Part shown: one piece after another, positions 47,500 through 56,104 of the stretch
Numbering within the stretch: the stretch's first letter is position 1
How the letters are laid out: the number at the start of each line of letters is the position of its first letter
Assembly: GCF_003423665.1 (NCBI RefSeq)
Contig: NZ_BFBY01000003.1
Location: 96,603 to 160,602, forward strand
Length of the DNA: 64,000 nucleotides
Reading direction: 5' to 3'
Source: Lactobacillus rodentium
GTDB lineage: Bacteria > Bacillota > Bacilli > Lactobacillales > Lactobacillaceae
Program-made: the position numbers and the translations under genes
Notes under the pieces: generated by a model
Seen by the model: the letters and a program-made list of their open reading frames with translations, nothing else
Told to the model about the DNA's origin: nothing
Database searches by the model: none

Positions 47500-48258
47500 A
47501 TGAATAAAATTATTTCATGGCTGGTAAGAATTGCAGTAATAATTGGTATGATTTTTACAATGAGTTTAACCCTTTCTTCCACAATTTCAATGCAGGTCTC
47601 TACAAAAGGTTTGGTAAAAGAAGCGATTAATAAAACCGCCAGTAATTATGGTGTTGGTGGGTTAGCTAAAAATAGTTGGAGTATTTTAAATGCGTTAGGT
47701 ATTGAAGATCAAATTTTTGATCAATTGCCCAAAAAATTGCAGGTAAAAACATCATATTTAGAGCTTTATGATCTGACAAGTTCTTATCAAAAAGAAGGGA
47801 AGATATCAGCTTCTGAATTAAATATGCCCAATGCGACCGATAGTCAAAAAACAGTCAGTGATTTAGTCACAAAATACATTAATTCTGCTTTAGAACAGAA
47901 TCAGGATGATATTAACCAAGCAATTTCTTACTATAAAATGATTTTTTATGTAATTATTGCTCTCTATGTTATTGGGATGATTTTGGTCTTATTTGGTAAA
48001 AGATTTGGCATCTATCCATTTTTGCTTGCTTCTCTTGGTGGTTATGCTCTAATAGCTTTTGTTACAGGACAACTTCAAACACAGTTACAAAGTGAAATTT
48101 ATCAAGGAATTACTGTTACAATGGCAAATGGGTTTAATACTAGTATTGTTATTGCAATTATTATTACTATCGTTTGGTTTTGGGCAGCCACTCTCAAAAA
48201 GCATGCTCAAAATAAAAAGAGCCAAAAGACTTATTCCGGTAAACATGCCGCTAATTAA
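47500..48258 (+). CDS. Uncharacterised membrane protein with an external domain
   Basis: This 252-residue protein has an N-terminal membrane segment (about 7-28) and a polar region of about 115 residues. Three further membrane segments follow (about 146-164, 169-188 and 213-231) before a short lysine-rich tail. The polar region is predicted to lie outside the cell. No catalytic motif is evident. It is co-transcribed with the upstream five-segment protein, and the two may form a complex; this is inference. Confidence 0.7.
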   Translation: MNKIISWLVRIAVIIGMIFTMSLTLSSTISMQVSTKGLVKEAINKTASNYGVGGLAKNSWSILNALGIEDQIFDQLPKKLQVKTSYLELYDLTSSYQKEGKISASELNMPNATDSQKTVSDLVTKYINSALEQNQDDINQAISYYKMIFYVIIALYVIGMILVLFGKRFGIYPFLLASLGGYALIAFVTGQLQTQLQSEIYQGITVTMANGFNTSIVIAIIITIVWFWAATLKKHAQNKKSQKTYSGKHAAN

Positions 48259-48264
48259 TGAGTT

Positions 48265-48297
48265 TAAAAAGACACTGTTGATGCAGTGCCTTTTTTA
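48265..48297 (+). terminator. Terminator after the membrane protein pair
   Basis: AAAAAG-A-CACTG and CAGTG-C-CTTTTTT form an imperfect stem with a six-base loop. Confidence 0.75.
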
Positions 48298-48432
48298 GAT
48301 TTTTTTAAAATAAACTTTTAAATTAGTAACATTTAGTAAAAACATGTTATATTGGTAAATGCCTTATTTAATGTAAGTAGTATAATTTTAAAATTAATAA
48401 ATAATAGAATTTAGAAAAGTGTAGAGGATAAC

Positions 48433-48906
48433 ATGAAAAAAATCTTATTTGTATGTCATGGCAACATATGCCGTTCACCAATGGCTCAATTTATCATGCA
48501 AGATATTGTTAATAAAAATAATCTGAGTGATCAATATGAAATTGATTCTGCAGCAACAACTAGGGATGAGATTAGTGGGAATGGACAAGGACATCCAATT
48601 GATAGTCGGGCTCAAAGAATTTTAAATAAACATCAGATTCCTTTCAATACTCATTTTGCCCGTCAAATGACGAAGGCAGACTACCAAAAGTATGATTACC
48701 TTGTGGGGATGGATCAGGAAAATTTATATGATATGAATCGAATCTCTGGTGGAGATCCTGAATTAAAGGAAAAGAAACTTTTGTTTTATGCAGATTCGAT
48801 GTTTGATGTAGATGACCCTTGGTACACTGGAGATTTTGAAACGGCCTTTCAAGATATAAAAAGAGGGTGTGAAGCACTCTTTAATAAAATTGAAAATAAA
48901 GAATAA
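48433..48906 (+). CDS. Low-molecular-weight protein-tyrosine phosphatase
   Basis: This 157-residue phosphatase has the P-loop CHGNICRSPM (C8 nucleophile, R14) near the N-terminus. The general-acid aspartate lies in VDDPWYTGDFETAF. Both catalytic elements are intact. It stands alone with no kinase or capsule genes around, so its substrate is unknown. The 174-base gap before it holds the preceding terminator and very AT-rich DNA, with a TATAAT at 48381-48386 but no good -35. Confidence 0.92.
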   Translation: MKKILFVCHGNICRSPMAQFIMQDIVNKNNLSDQYEIDSAATTRDEISGNGQGHPIDSRAQRILNKHQIPFNTHFARQMTKADYQKYDYLVGMDQENLYDMNRISGGDPELKEKKLLFYADSMFDVDDPWYTGDFETAFQDIKRGCEALFNKIENKE

Positions 48907-48913
48907 CCAAATA

Positions 48914-48944
48914 AAAAAATCACTTCAATTTGAAGTGATTTTTA
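48914..48944. terminator. Bidirectional terminator between the phosphatase and the YbjQ gene
   Basis: AAATCACTTCAA and TTGAAGTGATTT form a nearly loop-free palindrome with A and T runs. Confidence 0.88.
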
Positions 48945-48961
48945 TTTTTATTAGATTAGTT

Positions 48962-49282
48962 TTAAATAAATTTAACTGCTGTACCATATGCTACAACAGA
49001 TTGCATATCTCTCGCAATGGATCCAGAATCAAAGCGCATCATTACAATCGCGTCTGCACCAACATCAAGAGCGGCTTGACGTAAGCGCTCAATTGCATCA
49101 ATACGTGAAGTGGTCAACATTTTTGTATATCCTTTTATTTCACCACCGACGATACTTTTTAAACCAGCGCCAAAGTCAGAAACAGCATTTCGTGATTGGG
49201 TTGTAACGCCGAAAACTTCACCAATAATTTCATATTTTTTACCTGGAATGTTTTCAGTAGTAGTAACTAAAATTTTTTCCAT
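48962..49282 (-). CDS. YbjQ family protein (DUF74/UPF0145)
   Basis: This 106-residue protein has the family pattern [20 protein letters not shown] and [20 protein letters not shown]. YbjQ proteins form pentamers of unknown function. The ribosome site GGAGG lies 8 bases before the ATG on the minus strand, and a TATAAT (plus-strand ATTATA at 49313-49318) lies upstream. It is preceded by the lipase-fold gene on the same strand but appears to have its own promoter. Confidence 0.9.
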   Translation of the reverse strand: MEKILVTTTENIPGKKYEIIGEVFGVTTQSRNAVSDFGAGLKSIVGGEIKGYTKMLTTSRIDAIERLRQAALDVGADAIVMMRFDSGSIARDMQSVVAYGTAVKFI

Positions 49283-49351
49283 GAAAAAACCTCCTAAAAT
49301 TAGTTGCTGTAATTATACCTTAATTACAAGTCTAATTAAAAGAGGTAATAA

Positions 49352-50965
49352 TTATTTATGGGCTTTAGGAAAACGAATTTTTCTTTGCTTGAAGAGATCC
49401 ATAATTAATTTGAAGAGGCCATAAACAATAAGAAAAATTCCTAATGCAATAATAGCCTGCTTACTTAAACTTTTTGGTCTAATCATGATTAAAATTCCCA
49501 CCACAAAAGCTAAAATTGCTTCAATTATATCGATTAAATTGCGTAATACACCATCAATACGTCTAAAAATTACGGCTCGCAGTCGAACATAGGCAAAGCC
49601 AATTAAAAAGATTCCAACCACAAAGTGTGCTAAGAAGGCTAACCAGGTGCTGTTAGAGATAATTCCCATACAACAAGCGAACACAATTAAATAAGTAATA
49701 ATGAAAAATCGTTTAGACCGATGATTAAGTTTTTGATTTGCAGTTTTAATAATTTTAAAACTACTCCATCCAAGTCCAGTTATTGCAGCTAAAAATCCAA
49801 AGGCTCTAAAGGCATAGTGGGGGACCAAAAGAGCAATAATTCCGATTAACATACAAGACCAGCCAATAATGGAGTCTCGTGTGATAAAAAGCCTTTCAAG
49901 GTGGAGACTTCTGATTCTTTCCCAAATAGTTTGAAAAAGACTACCTAAAACAAATCGTGTGCGACGTGAAGAAGTAGTTAAAGATAATAGAATTGCGCCA
50001 AAACTGCCAAAGCCATTTTTACCAAGTTCCGTAATTTTATCGGAGCCACTGGCCGCAAACGCATCAAAAAGATCATTAGTTAATGATTCTCTTTCTTCAG
50101 GTGAAGCTTCTTCAATCCATTGATTGATCATATCATTGTATAATTTTGATTCCCCATTACGGTGAGTTTTGGTAACGAATTTTGATCCCTCTACTTGCCA
50201 ACTTAAAGGATCGTGTTGGGCGAATTTTTTACGATCAGATTCAACAATTATGGCATCACTGCCTTCATCAGGCTCAAAAAGACGACCAACAATACTAAAT
50301 TCAGGGACAAAACGATGAATTTTAGGATTATTTTTCTCTACGCGCTTGATTAAACCGGGACTATCAAAAGTATAAACTGCACTAATTCGATTGCGTTCAT
50401 TGTTTGGTAAAGAATAAAGAGCATATTCGGCTAAATTCCCACCTTTAGAGTGACCACATAAACTATAAACAGCTTGATTATCTTTCAGTAATTCTTTGAG
50501 ATAAGTGGAAGCTGCCTCCTGAGCTGGCGTTGTTTTGAAGGATATTTCAAAGTCTTCCCGCCAACCAACAATCGTATCATCTGTTCCCCGAAAAGAAATA
50601 AAATTGGTACCATCATCTAATTGAATTTTAAGAGCACAGAACTGTGTTTGATCAGTTAAGGCGAAGACATAATTAGATAATTTAGCCGCACTAAAACGTG
50701 ATGATTTGGCCATCAATTTAAGTAAAGGTTCATAACGTGAACCGTTATAAGGGGGATGGGGTACACTAAAATATTTTTTTGCTGCTTCTTTAACAGTAAT
50801 TGTTTCATTACCAGCAGAAACAACATTTTCTAAATCAAGGTATGAAAAACATGCTAATACTAGTGCATCTACTGCAGATAAACTACGAGCTGAGAAGTCT
50901 AGATCACCACGCCAAGTTATGTAAGAAAGAATATTGTTATTGTCCATAATTACACGACTTTCCAT
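49352..50965 (-). CDS. DUF2974 (Mbeg1-like) hydrolase domain fused to a DUF308-like membrane region
   Basis: This protein of up to 537 residues has an alpha/beta-hydrolase-like N-terminal half (about residues 15-330) with a nucleophile elbow in CGHSKGGNLAEYAL and FISFRGTDDTIVGWREDFE. This is typical of the Mbeg1/DUF2974 family. The C-terminal half has about seven short membrane segments resembling DUF308/HdeD repeats (WSCMLIGIIALLVPHYAFRA). Enzyme activity is inferred from the GHSKGG motif; the substrate is unknown. The start may be the ATG at 50965 or 50947. Confidence 0.82.
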   Translation of the reverse strand: MESRVIMDNNNILSYITWRGDLDFSARSLSAVDALVLACFSYLDLENVVSAGNETITVKEAAKKYFSVPHPPYNGSRYEPLLKLMAKSSRFSAAKLSNYVFALTDQTQFCALKIQLDDGTNFISFRGTDDTIVGWREDFEISFKTTPAQEAASTYLKELLKDNQAVYSLCGHSKGGNLAEYALYSLPNNERNRISAVYTFDSPGLIKRVEKNNPKIHRFVPEFSIVGRLFEPDEGSDAIIVESDRKKFAQHDPLSWQVEGSKFVTKTHRNGESKLYNDMINQWIEEASPEERESLTNDLFDAFAASGSDKITELGKNGFGSFGAILLSLTTSSRRTRFVLGSLFQTIWERIRSLHLERLFITRDSIIGWSCMLIGIIALLVPHYAFRAFGFLAAITGLGWSSFKIIKTANQKLNHRSKRFFIITYLIVFACCMGIISNSTWLAFLAHFVVGIFLIGFAYVRLRAVIFRRIDGVLRNLIDIIEAILAFVVGILIMIRPKSLSKQAIIALGIFLIVYGLFKLIMDLFKQRKIRFPKAHK

Positions 50966-51059
50966 TTTTCTATCATCTTTATTCTACCGCTTGTAAGCCT
51001 TGAGCACACGAATTTAGCTAAAATGTGAGTAATATTTATACAATTTTTAGTTTTACATG

Positions 51060-51065
51060 TATAAT
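51060..51065 (+). promoter_or_regulatory. -10 element before the toxin-antitoxin pair
   Basis: A perfect TATAAT lies 31 bases before the antitoxin ATG. A weak -35 (TTATAC, 51036-51041) lies 18 bases upstream. Confidence 0.45.
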
Positions 51066-51095
51066 TATAAATAAAAGATAGGAAGGGGAACGTTA

Positions 51096-51320
51096 ATGAT
51101 AGAAATTAGAAGTAGAAAAGTGGGTAATTCTGTTTCAATTATTTTGCCTAAGAGTTTAAACGTAGAAGTCGATCAAGCTTTTTTAATTACTAAAACTCAT
51201 AATGGTGCTTTGATCTTAACGCCAAAACTTGAAAACCCTTATACACATGGAAAAGTAAATATGAGTGATCCAGAAGGTGATTATTTTGAACAAAGGGCAA
51301 CTCAAGAGTGGGAAGACTAA
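51096..51320 (+). CDS. MazE-like antitoxin (AbrB/SpoVT fold)
   Basis: This 74-residue protein begins IEIRSRKVGNSVSIILPKSL, the swapped-hairpin AbrB DNA-binding motif of MazE antitoxins. An acidic C-terminal tail follows that would wrap the toxin. It overlaps the toxin gene, the classic antitoxin-first order. Such antitoxins usually repress their own operon with the toxin as co-repressor. AGGAAGGGG precedes the ATG. Confidence 0.87.
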   Translation: MIEIRSRKVGNSVSIILPKSLNVEVDQAFLITKTHNGALILTPKLENPYTHGKVNMSDPEGDYFEQRATQEWED

Positions 51321-51672
51321 AATAGAAAAAAGAGAAAATAATTACCACCAGGGAGATTTTGTCTGGTTGAATTTTTCTCCTTCAGAAGGAAATGAGATGC
51401 GTGGTAAACATCCCGCGGTAATTGTTTCAACAGATGCTTATAATTCAGCAGGCAATTATGTGATTGTTTGCCCTATTACTTCTCATGGATCGGACGCTCC
51501 GATTTACTTTAAACTAGTCGATTATGATACTGTTCATGGTCGTGTAAATTGCTCACAAATCCATAGTTTTGACCAAAAACGAATCATTGATAAAACTGGC
51601 GAAAGAATGTCGGCTTCCGATTTTACGTTTGTGCACCAATTGCTTTCATTGGCATTAATGATTGATTACTAA
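51286..51672 (+). CDS. MazF/PemK-type mRNA interferase toxin
   Basis: This 128-residue protein has the MazF core: QGDFVWLNFSPSEGNEMRGK, HPAVIVSTDAYNSAGNYVIV and CPITS. It ends with a helix, FVHQLLSLALMIDY. The family cleaves mRNA at short motifs. The start is uncertain because the N-terminus lies within the antitoxin gene. TTG 51286 has AAGGTG at a good distance, and a GTG at 51265 is also in frame. The charged segment before QGDF is longer than in E. coli MazF. Confidence 0.87.
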   Translation: MNKGQLKSGKTKIEKRENNYHQGDFVWLNFSPSEGNEMRGKHPAVIVSTDAYNSAGNYVIVCPITSHGSDAPIYFKLVDYDTVHGRVNCSQIHSFDQKRIIDKTGERMSASDFTFVHQLLSLALMIDY

Positions 51673-51710
51673 TAAAATGTAATTGAAAGTGAATAAAAGG
51701 AGAGGTAATT

Positions 51711-52196
51711 ATGTCAGATCCAGTATTAAAACGTGTTTCAGTCAGAAAATTTAGTCATGAAGCAGTAAGTGAAGCAGACATTGAAAAACTAATTAAGGCG
51801 TTTCATGCTTCACCTGCAGCAATGGGAAAATTTGAAAACATGCAAGCGGTAGTTGTTCAAAAACCAAAATATCTTGATGAAGTTGAAAATGCAATTCATG
51901 GACATGGTCATAATGCTCCAGTACTTTTTGTTATTGCAACGAAGAAAGATGATCCGATGGGTGAAAGAAATGCATCTGTCGCTGCCCAAAATGTAATGAT
52001 TGAAGCTGCTTCACTAGATTTAGGATCTACTTATACAATTTCTTCAATGGAATTAAACAAAAATCCTGAAGTGATGTCTCATATTGGAATTGATCATGGA
52101 TTTGAAGCGAGCGTAATTATAGCTATTGGTCATCCTGAAGAAGAATTAAAAGCGGAAACTGATCGTAGTGGTCGTTATAAGGTTACGAGAAGATAA
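51711..52196 (+). CDS. Nitroreductase family flavoprotein (short form)
   Basis: This 161-residue protein begins VLKRVSVRKFSHEAVSEADI, the classic nitroreductase FMN-binding arginine motif. It also has HASPAAMGKFENMQAVVV, AAQNVMIEAASLDLGSTYT and IIAIGHPEEE. It is at the short end of the family (usually 170-220). FMN binding and NAD(P)H-dependent reduction are family inferences. It is monocistronic with a GGAGAGG ribosome site and a terminator. Confidence 0.9.
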   Translation: MSDPVLKRVSVRKFSHEAVSEADIEKLIKAFHASPAAMGKFENMQAVVVQKPKYLDEVENAIHGHGHNAPVLFVIATKKDDPMGERNASVAAQNVMIEAASLDLGSTYTISSMELNKNPEVMSHIGIDHGFEASVIIAIGHPEEELKAETDRSGRYKVTRR

Positions 52197-52216
52197 TATC
52201 GAACGATAATTGAGTA

Positions 52217-52247
52217 AGAAAGTAAGGATTACTTACTTTCTTTTTTT
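52217..52247 (+). terminator. Terminator after the nitroreductase gene
   Basis: AGAAAGTAAG pairs with CTTACTTTCT and is followed by a T run. Confidence 0.88.
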
Positions 52248-52307
52248 CTACAAAAATTTAAAAATAATGGTAGGATAAAGAGGAAAGATTAATATTAGGT
52301 GTTTAAA

Positions 52308-52904
52308 ATGAAAAAAATTTATTTAATTGGTGCATTAACTTTATCTTTAGCCGGAATTACTAGTGGTTGCAGCTTGCATGTTTCTCAAGATGGCAAGAGC
52401 TTAGAAATTAACAAAAGTTCTAGTTCACAAGTAAAGCACTCAACTAGTAAAAAATCGAGTTCACAATCTGCCAGTGAGCAACAGCCACAAACGACCAAAT
52501 GGGATAAAAAGCGGGATACCAGCTTAAATCAAGCCATGCAAAAATATGCCCAGGAAAAAAAGATCAAATTAACTAAGTATGATGGTCAACATGACCTTAA
52601 ATTAGCTAATGCACGTCTGTATCCTGAAACCTTTAAAAAAGATAATTTTTATTTTGAAGGTAAGAAAATTTCTATTGGCTGGAGTCCACAAGGTGAACAT
52701 AAATATGATTATGATGTAATGTCAATTTATAATCATGATGGCACTAATGGCAGCCATGAAACTTATTTATTTTGCTTACATGACAATAAACCAATTATTT
52801 TGATGGATACGACTAAGGTAGGAAAGACTATTAATTTAGTTAGAAGTAATGATAAAGAATTAAATAATAACTTTACACAAATTATGGCTACACCTCAAGT
52901 TTAA
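52308..52904 (+). CDS. Lipoprotein with a DUF4767-like domain
   Basis: This 198-residue protein has a lipoprotein signal peptide with lipobox ITSGC (cysteine about residue 22). A serine- and lysine-rich linker follows. The globular domain contains WDKKRDTSLNQAMQKYAQ and YDYDVMSIYNHDG, resembling the DUF4767 domain of lactobacilli. Function is unknown. ATG 52308 is preferred over GTG 52299 because of AGG spacing. It is anchored to the outer face of the membrane. Confidence 0.83.
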   Translation: MKKIYLIGALTLSLAGITSGCSLHVSQDGKSLEINKSSSSQVKHSTSKKSSSQSASEQQPQTTKWDKKRDTSLNQAMQKYAQEKKIKLTKYDGQHDLKLANARLYPETFKKDNFYFEGKKISIGWSPQGEHKYDYDVMSIYNHDGTNGSHETYLFCLHDNKPIILMDTTKVGKTINLVRSNDKELNNNFTQIMATPQV

Positions 52905-52931
52905 AAGATAATCAGTTTGATTATCTTTTTT
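52903..52931 (+). terminator. Terminator after the DUF4767 lipoprotein
   Basis: AAAAGATAATCA pairs with TGATTATCTTTT around GTT, followed by a short T run. Confidence 0.85.
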
Positions 52932-52999
52932 ATTTTGCAAGTCTAATTTATTGCAAGAAATCTCTGGGAAAACTAGACTTAAAGTGAGAGGTGATAAAT

Positions 53000-53665
53000 G
53001 TGAATATTATTGTTTGGTCAGACTTTACCTCACCAGCATCATATGTGGCACAAGTAAGGTTGCAGCATGTAATTAAAGCATTAAAGTTAAATGATAAAGT
53101 GAATTATCAAGTAAGAGCTTTTCAGATCAATCCCAATGCATCAACTGAGGCAGTAGAAACAAATGCAGCAAAACTTGCTCTTGCTAAAGATATTACTCTA
53201 GCAAAAGCACAACAATATTTTGAAAGATGGAAAAAGCAAGGACAAGCAGAGGGAATTTCCGTCGAAGCAGGTTATGCTTATGCTACTAATACCTTAGCAG
53301 CACATCGATTAGTTGCTTGGATCCAAAGTGTGGAGCATGATAATGCTAAAACCGAAGCTTTGGTTGATGGTATTTTTAAGGCAGAATTTGCGGAAAATAA
53401 GAATATAAGTGATCACCAAGTTTTGCTAGATATTGTAAAGAAACTTGGTTTTGATGTTGCAGCAGCTCAAGAAGTCTTAACAACTTCAGCTTATCGAGAA
53501 GATGTTTTAAACCAAGAAGCTAGTTTTAGGGACTTGGGCAGTTACCATGTACCAGTAATTATTATTAATCAAAAAGTACTTGAAGGCTTACAACCACGTC
53601 AGGCTTATGCCCGTGCCTTAGATCCTAAAGCAGGAGAATTTGTAGATGATTATCTTATAAAATAA
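53000..53665 (+). CDS. DsbA/FrnE-family protein lacking the CXXC active site
   Basis: This 221-residue protein has the FrnE-type DsbA fold: IIVWSDFTSPASYVAQVRL at the N-terminus, AHRLVAWIQ in the helical insert and a cis-proline region YHVPVIIINQKVLEGLQ. The usual CPFC/CPWC after SDF is replaced by TSPAS, so no redox cysteine pair exists. The internal helical domain ends with a DSBA-like GLQPRQAYARAL. GTG 53000 is preferred, with AGAGG 8 bases upstream. Thiol-disulfide activity is unlikely. A binding role or a glutathione-S-transferase-kappa-like role is possible. Confidence 0.83.
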   Translation: MNIIVWSDFTSPASYVAQVRLQHVIKALKLNDKVNYQVRAFQINPNASTEAVETNAAKLALAKDITLAKAQQYFERWKKQGQAEGISVEAGYAYATNTLAAHRLVAWIQSVEHDNAKTEALVDGIFKAEFAENKNISDHQVLLDIVKKLGFDVAAAQEVLTTSAYREDVLNQEASFRDLGSYHVPVIIINQKVLEGLQPRQAYARALDPKAGEFVDDYLIK

Positions 53666-53746
53666 GAGAGCGTTTTATTAGTAATTTTTCCCTATGGGAC
53701 CTACAATATAAGTGTAAAGTTAATATATGAAATCGAGGTAATAATT

Positions 53747-54085
53747 ATGAGTAAAAGAGTATTAGGTAGAGTTGGATTAATTGCTGGTTTAGGTGGAATT
53801 GCTGCAGCTGCAACTGCATATTACTTGAAGCAAAAGCACTTAAATGAAGCTGAAAATGGTGACGCTTCAGATACTGATGCAAGTGATACTACTTTAGCAG
53901 AAGTTGATGAAGATGGTAATATTAAGGTTTCTGATGATTTAAAGGAACAAATCATTGCTGATGCTCGTGAAATGATTCACCGTAACAAGGACAATGGTTA
54001 CATTCTTGAATCATTAGAAAATAAATACGGTAAGGATTGCACTTACAGTACTTTGAAAGAATTAATCGAAGAAGCTGAACAATAA
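53747..54085 (+). CDS. Small exported or membrane-anchored acidic protein
   Basis: This 112-residue protein has an N-terminal hydrophobic segment (about residues 8-26, VGLIAGLGGIAAAATAYYLK). An acidic D/T-rich linker and a helical domain ending TYSTLKELIEEAEQ follow. It has a GAGGTAA ribosome site. The architecture recalls YtxH-like proteins, but I recognise no family. It is monocistronic, and its codons look like those of a well-expressed gene. Confidence 0.75.
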   Translation: MSKRVLGRVGLIAGLGGIAAAATAYYLKQKHLNEAENGDASDTDASDTTLAEVDEDGNIKVSDDLKEQIIADAREMIHRNKDNGYILESLENKYGKDCTYSTLKELIEEAEQ

Positions 54086-54159
54086 AAGTCGGCTTGTTAA
54101 ACCAATTTTAATTTTAACAATTTAATATTTTAAACAAAGCACACTTAAATTAACTATTT

Positions 54160-54187
54160 AAAACCATCTCAAAAGAGGTGGTTTTTT
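54160..54187 (+). terminator. Terminator after the acidic protein gene
   Basis: AACCATCTC pairs with GAGGTGGTT (one T-G pair) around AAAA, followed by a T run. A separate TTGTTAAA...TTTAACAA inverted repeat at 54099-54122 has no T run. Confidence 0.8.
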
Positions 54188-54248
54188 GTTGGCTTAAAAA
54201 AGAGTAGAATAAGCAGGTATGTATTTAGATTAGAACAGGAGGAAAAAA

Positions 54249-56027
54249 GTGCGTAACCCGAAAACTGTATTAAAAGATACTTTTGGCTATGATTCTTTTC
54301 GTCCTGGACAAGAAAAAATAATTAATTTGGCTCTCTCTGGTAAAAATGCTTTGGCCATTATGCCAACTGGAGGGGGAAAATCACTATGTTATCAGATTCC
54401 TGCCTTAGTCATGGACGGAGTAACATTAGTAATTTCACCACTTATCTCTTTAATGAAAGATCAAATTGATACTTTACGTCAAAATGGAATAGCTGCAGCT
54501 GCTCTTAATTCCACAACTCCTCAAAGTGAAGTTAATCCAATTTTACGTCAGGCTTACGAAGGTAAAATTAAACTACTTTATATTACTCCTGAACGTTTGG
54601 CCATGGATTATTTTCGCTATCAATTAAATTTTCTTAATATTAAATTAGTAGCAGTTGATGAGGCCCATTGTATTTCTCAATGGGGACATGACTTTCGGCC
54701 GGCCTATCGACAAATTCTTGCGGGAATTAAATCTTTAAAAAGTAAACCCAATATTTTAGCTTTAACTGCTACAGCAACACCAGCTGTTCAAAATGATATT
54801 GGCGACCAGTTGGAAATTCCTAGCAGTAATTATGTCATTACTTCTTTTGCACGACCGAATTTAGCCTTTACGGTTGAAAATGGTGTGCGTGATAGCAATC
54901 GTTATATTTTACGTTATATCGAACAACATCCAGACCAAGCCGGAATTGTTTATACCAATACACGTAAGCATGTGGAAGAAATTAATGAATATTTGGCAGA
55001 TCATGGTATTAACGTTGCTGGCTATCATGGAGGAATGACTAGTGAAAAAAGAAGTCAGGTTCAAGATGATTTTCTTTTTGATCGGTTGCAAGTAATTGTG
55101 GCCACTAATGCATTTGGGATGGGAATTGATAAAAGTAATGTTCGTTTTGTCATTCATGCTAATTCGGCTAAAAATATTGAGGCTTACTATCAAGAAGCTG
55201 GGAGAGCCGGAAGAGATGGGGATGAATGTGAAGCAATCTTTCTTTATCATCCAGGTGATATGCGCCAGTACCGTTGGTTCATTGATGAGTCGGATGCTGA
55301 TAAGGAATATAAAAAAAGACAATATAAAAAGTTAAATATTATATCTGCTTATGCCCATACTGATCAATGTTTACAACAATATATTGTCCGTTATTTTGGT
55401 CAAACTTGTGATCCATGTGGCAAATGTTCTAATTGTAAGTTACGTGGAAAATTAATTGATGTTACTGCGGATGCCCAAAAGATTATCCAAATGATTTATG
55501 AATTAGATGGTCGTTTTGGCAAAAGCGTCATTGTCCAAGCAGTGACCGGTTCGACGATGGAACGGATGCGTGAAATAGGTGCAAACGAATTAGCTCATTT
55601 TGGTAGTTTAAAAACTTCCCAAAAGTATGCCAGTGATTTGATTAATTATTTGATAGCCAATGAATTCCTAGAATCTGTTGGAAATCCATATCCGATTTTG
55701 CACGTAACCAATAAGGGATGGGATGTTCTTGATGATAAAAGAAAAGTTCAACGTCGTGAACTAAAGCAACGTGCTTATAGTGCTAAAAACTCTTCCAGAA
55801 CGCAAAGTATCGAAAATCTCGATTTGTTTGCGGCCTTACGTTCGAAACGATGGGAATTGGCGCGTAAAGAGGGAGTGCCTGCCTTTATGATTTTTTCTGA
55901 TGCTACTTTAAAAACAATGGCACAATTAAAACCTAAAAATGAGGCTGAGATGTTGACTATTAATGGAATTGGAAAAACAAAAATGCGCCGCTTTGGCAAA
56001 GAAATGTTAGCGGTGATTAACAAATAA
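54249..56027 (+). CDS. recQ: ATP-dependent DNA helicase RecQ
   Basis: This 592-residue 3'-5' helicase has motif 0 GYDSFRPGQEKII, Walker A MPTGGGKSLCYQIPA (near residue 41), DEAHCISQWGHDFRPAY (near 137) and TNAFGMGIDKSNVRFV. The QEAGRAGRDG motif follows. The zinc cysteines lie in CLQQYIVRYFG and CDPCGKCSNC. A winged-helix domain and a C-terminal HRDC domain (about 515-592) complete it. The GTG start is preceded by AGGAGGA. All domains are present. Confidence 0.97.
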   Translation: MRNPKTVLKDTFGYDSFRPGQEKIINLALSGKNALAIMPTGGGKSLCYQIPALVMDGVTLVISPLISLMKDQIDTLRQNGIAAAALNSTTPQSEVNPILRQAYEGKIKLLYITPERLAMDYFRYQLNFLNIKLVAVDEAHCISQWGHDFRPAYRQILAGIKSLKSKPNILALTATATPAVQNDIGDQLEIPSSNYVITSFARPNLAFTVENGVRDSNRYILRYIEQHPDQAGIVYTNTRKHVEEINEYLADHGINVAGYHGGMTSEKRSQVQDDFLFDRLQVIVATNAFGMGIDKSNVRFVIHANSAKNIEAYYQEAGRAGRDGDECEAIFLYHPGDMRQYRWFIDESDADKEYKKRQYKKLNIISAYAHTDQCLQQYIVRYFGQTCDPCGKCSNCKLRGKLIDVTADAQKIIQMIYELDGRFGKSVIVQAVTGSTMERMREIGANELAHFGSLKTSQKYASDLINYLIANEFLESVGNPYPILHVTNKGWDVLDDKRKVQRRELKQRAYSAKNSSRTQSIENLDLFAALRSKRWELARKEGVPAFMIFSDATLKTMAQLKPKNEAEMLTINGIGKTKMRRFGKEMLAVINK

Positions 56028-56104
56028 TTAAATTTGTCCTTTTTCATTATTAAAATTAGTGATACACTCAATATATACTTATTTATAGAAAGTGAAGAGA
56101 AAAA

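Noticed and set aside
54099..54122. TTGTTAAA...TTTAACAA inverted repeat after the acidic protein gene
   Set aside because: Very AT-rich, no T run, and a proper terminator follows at 54160-54187; probably compositional.
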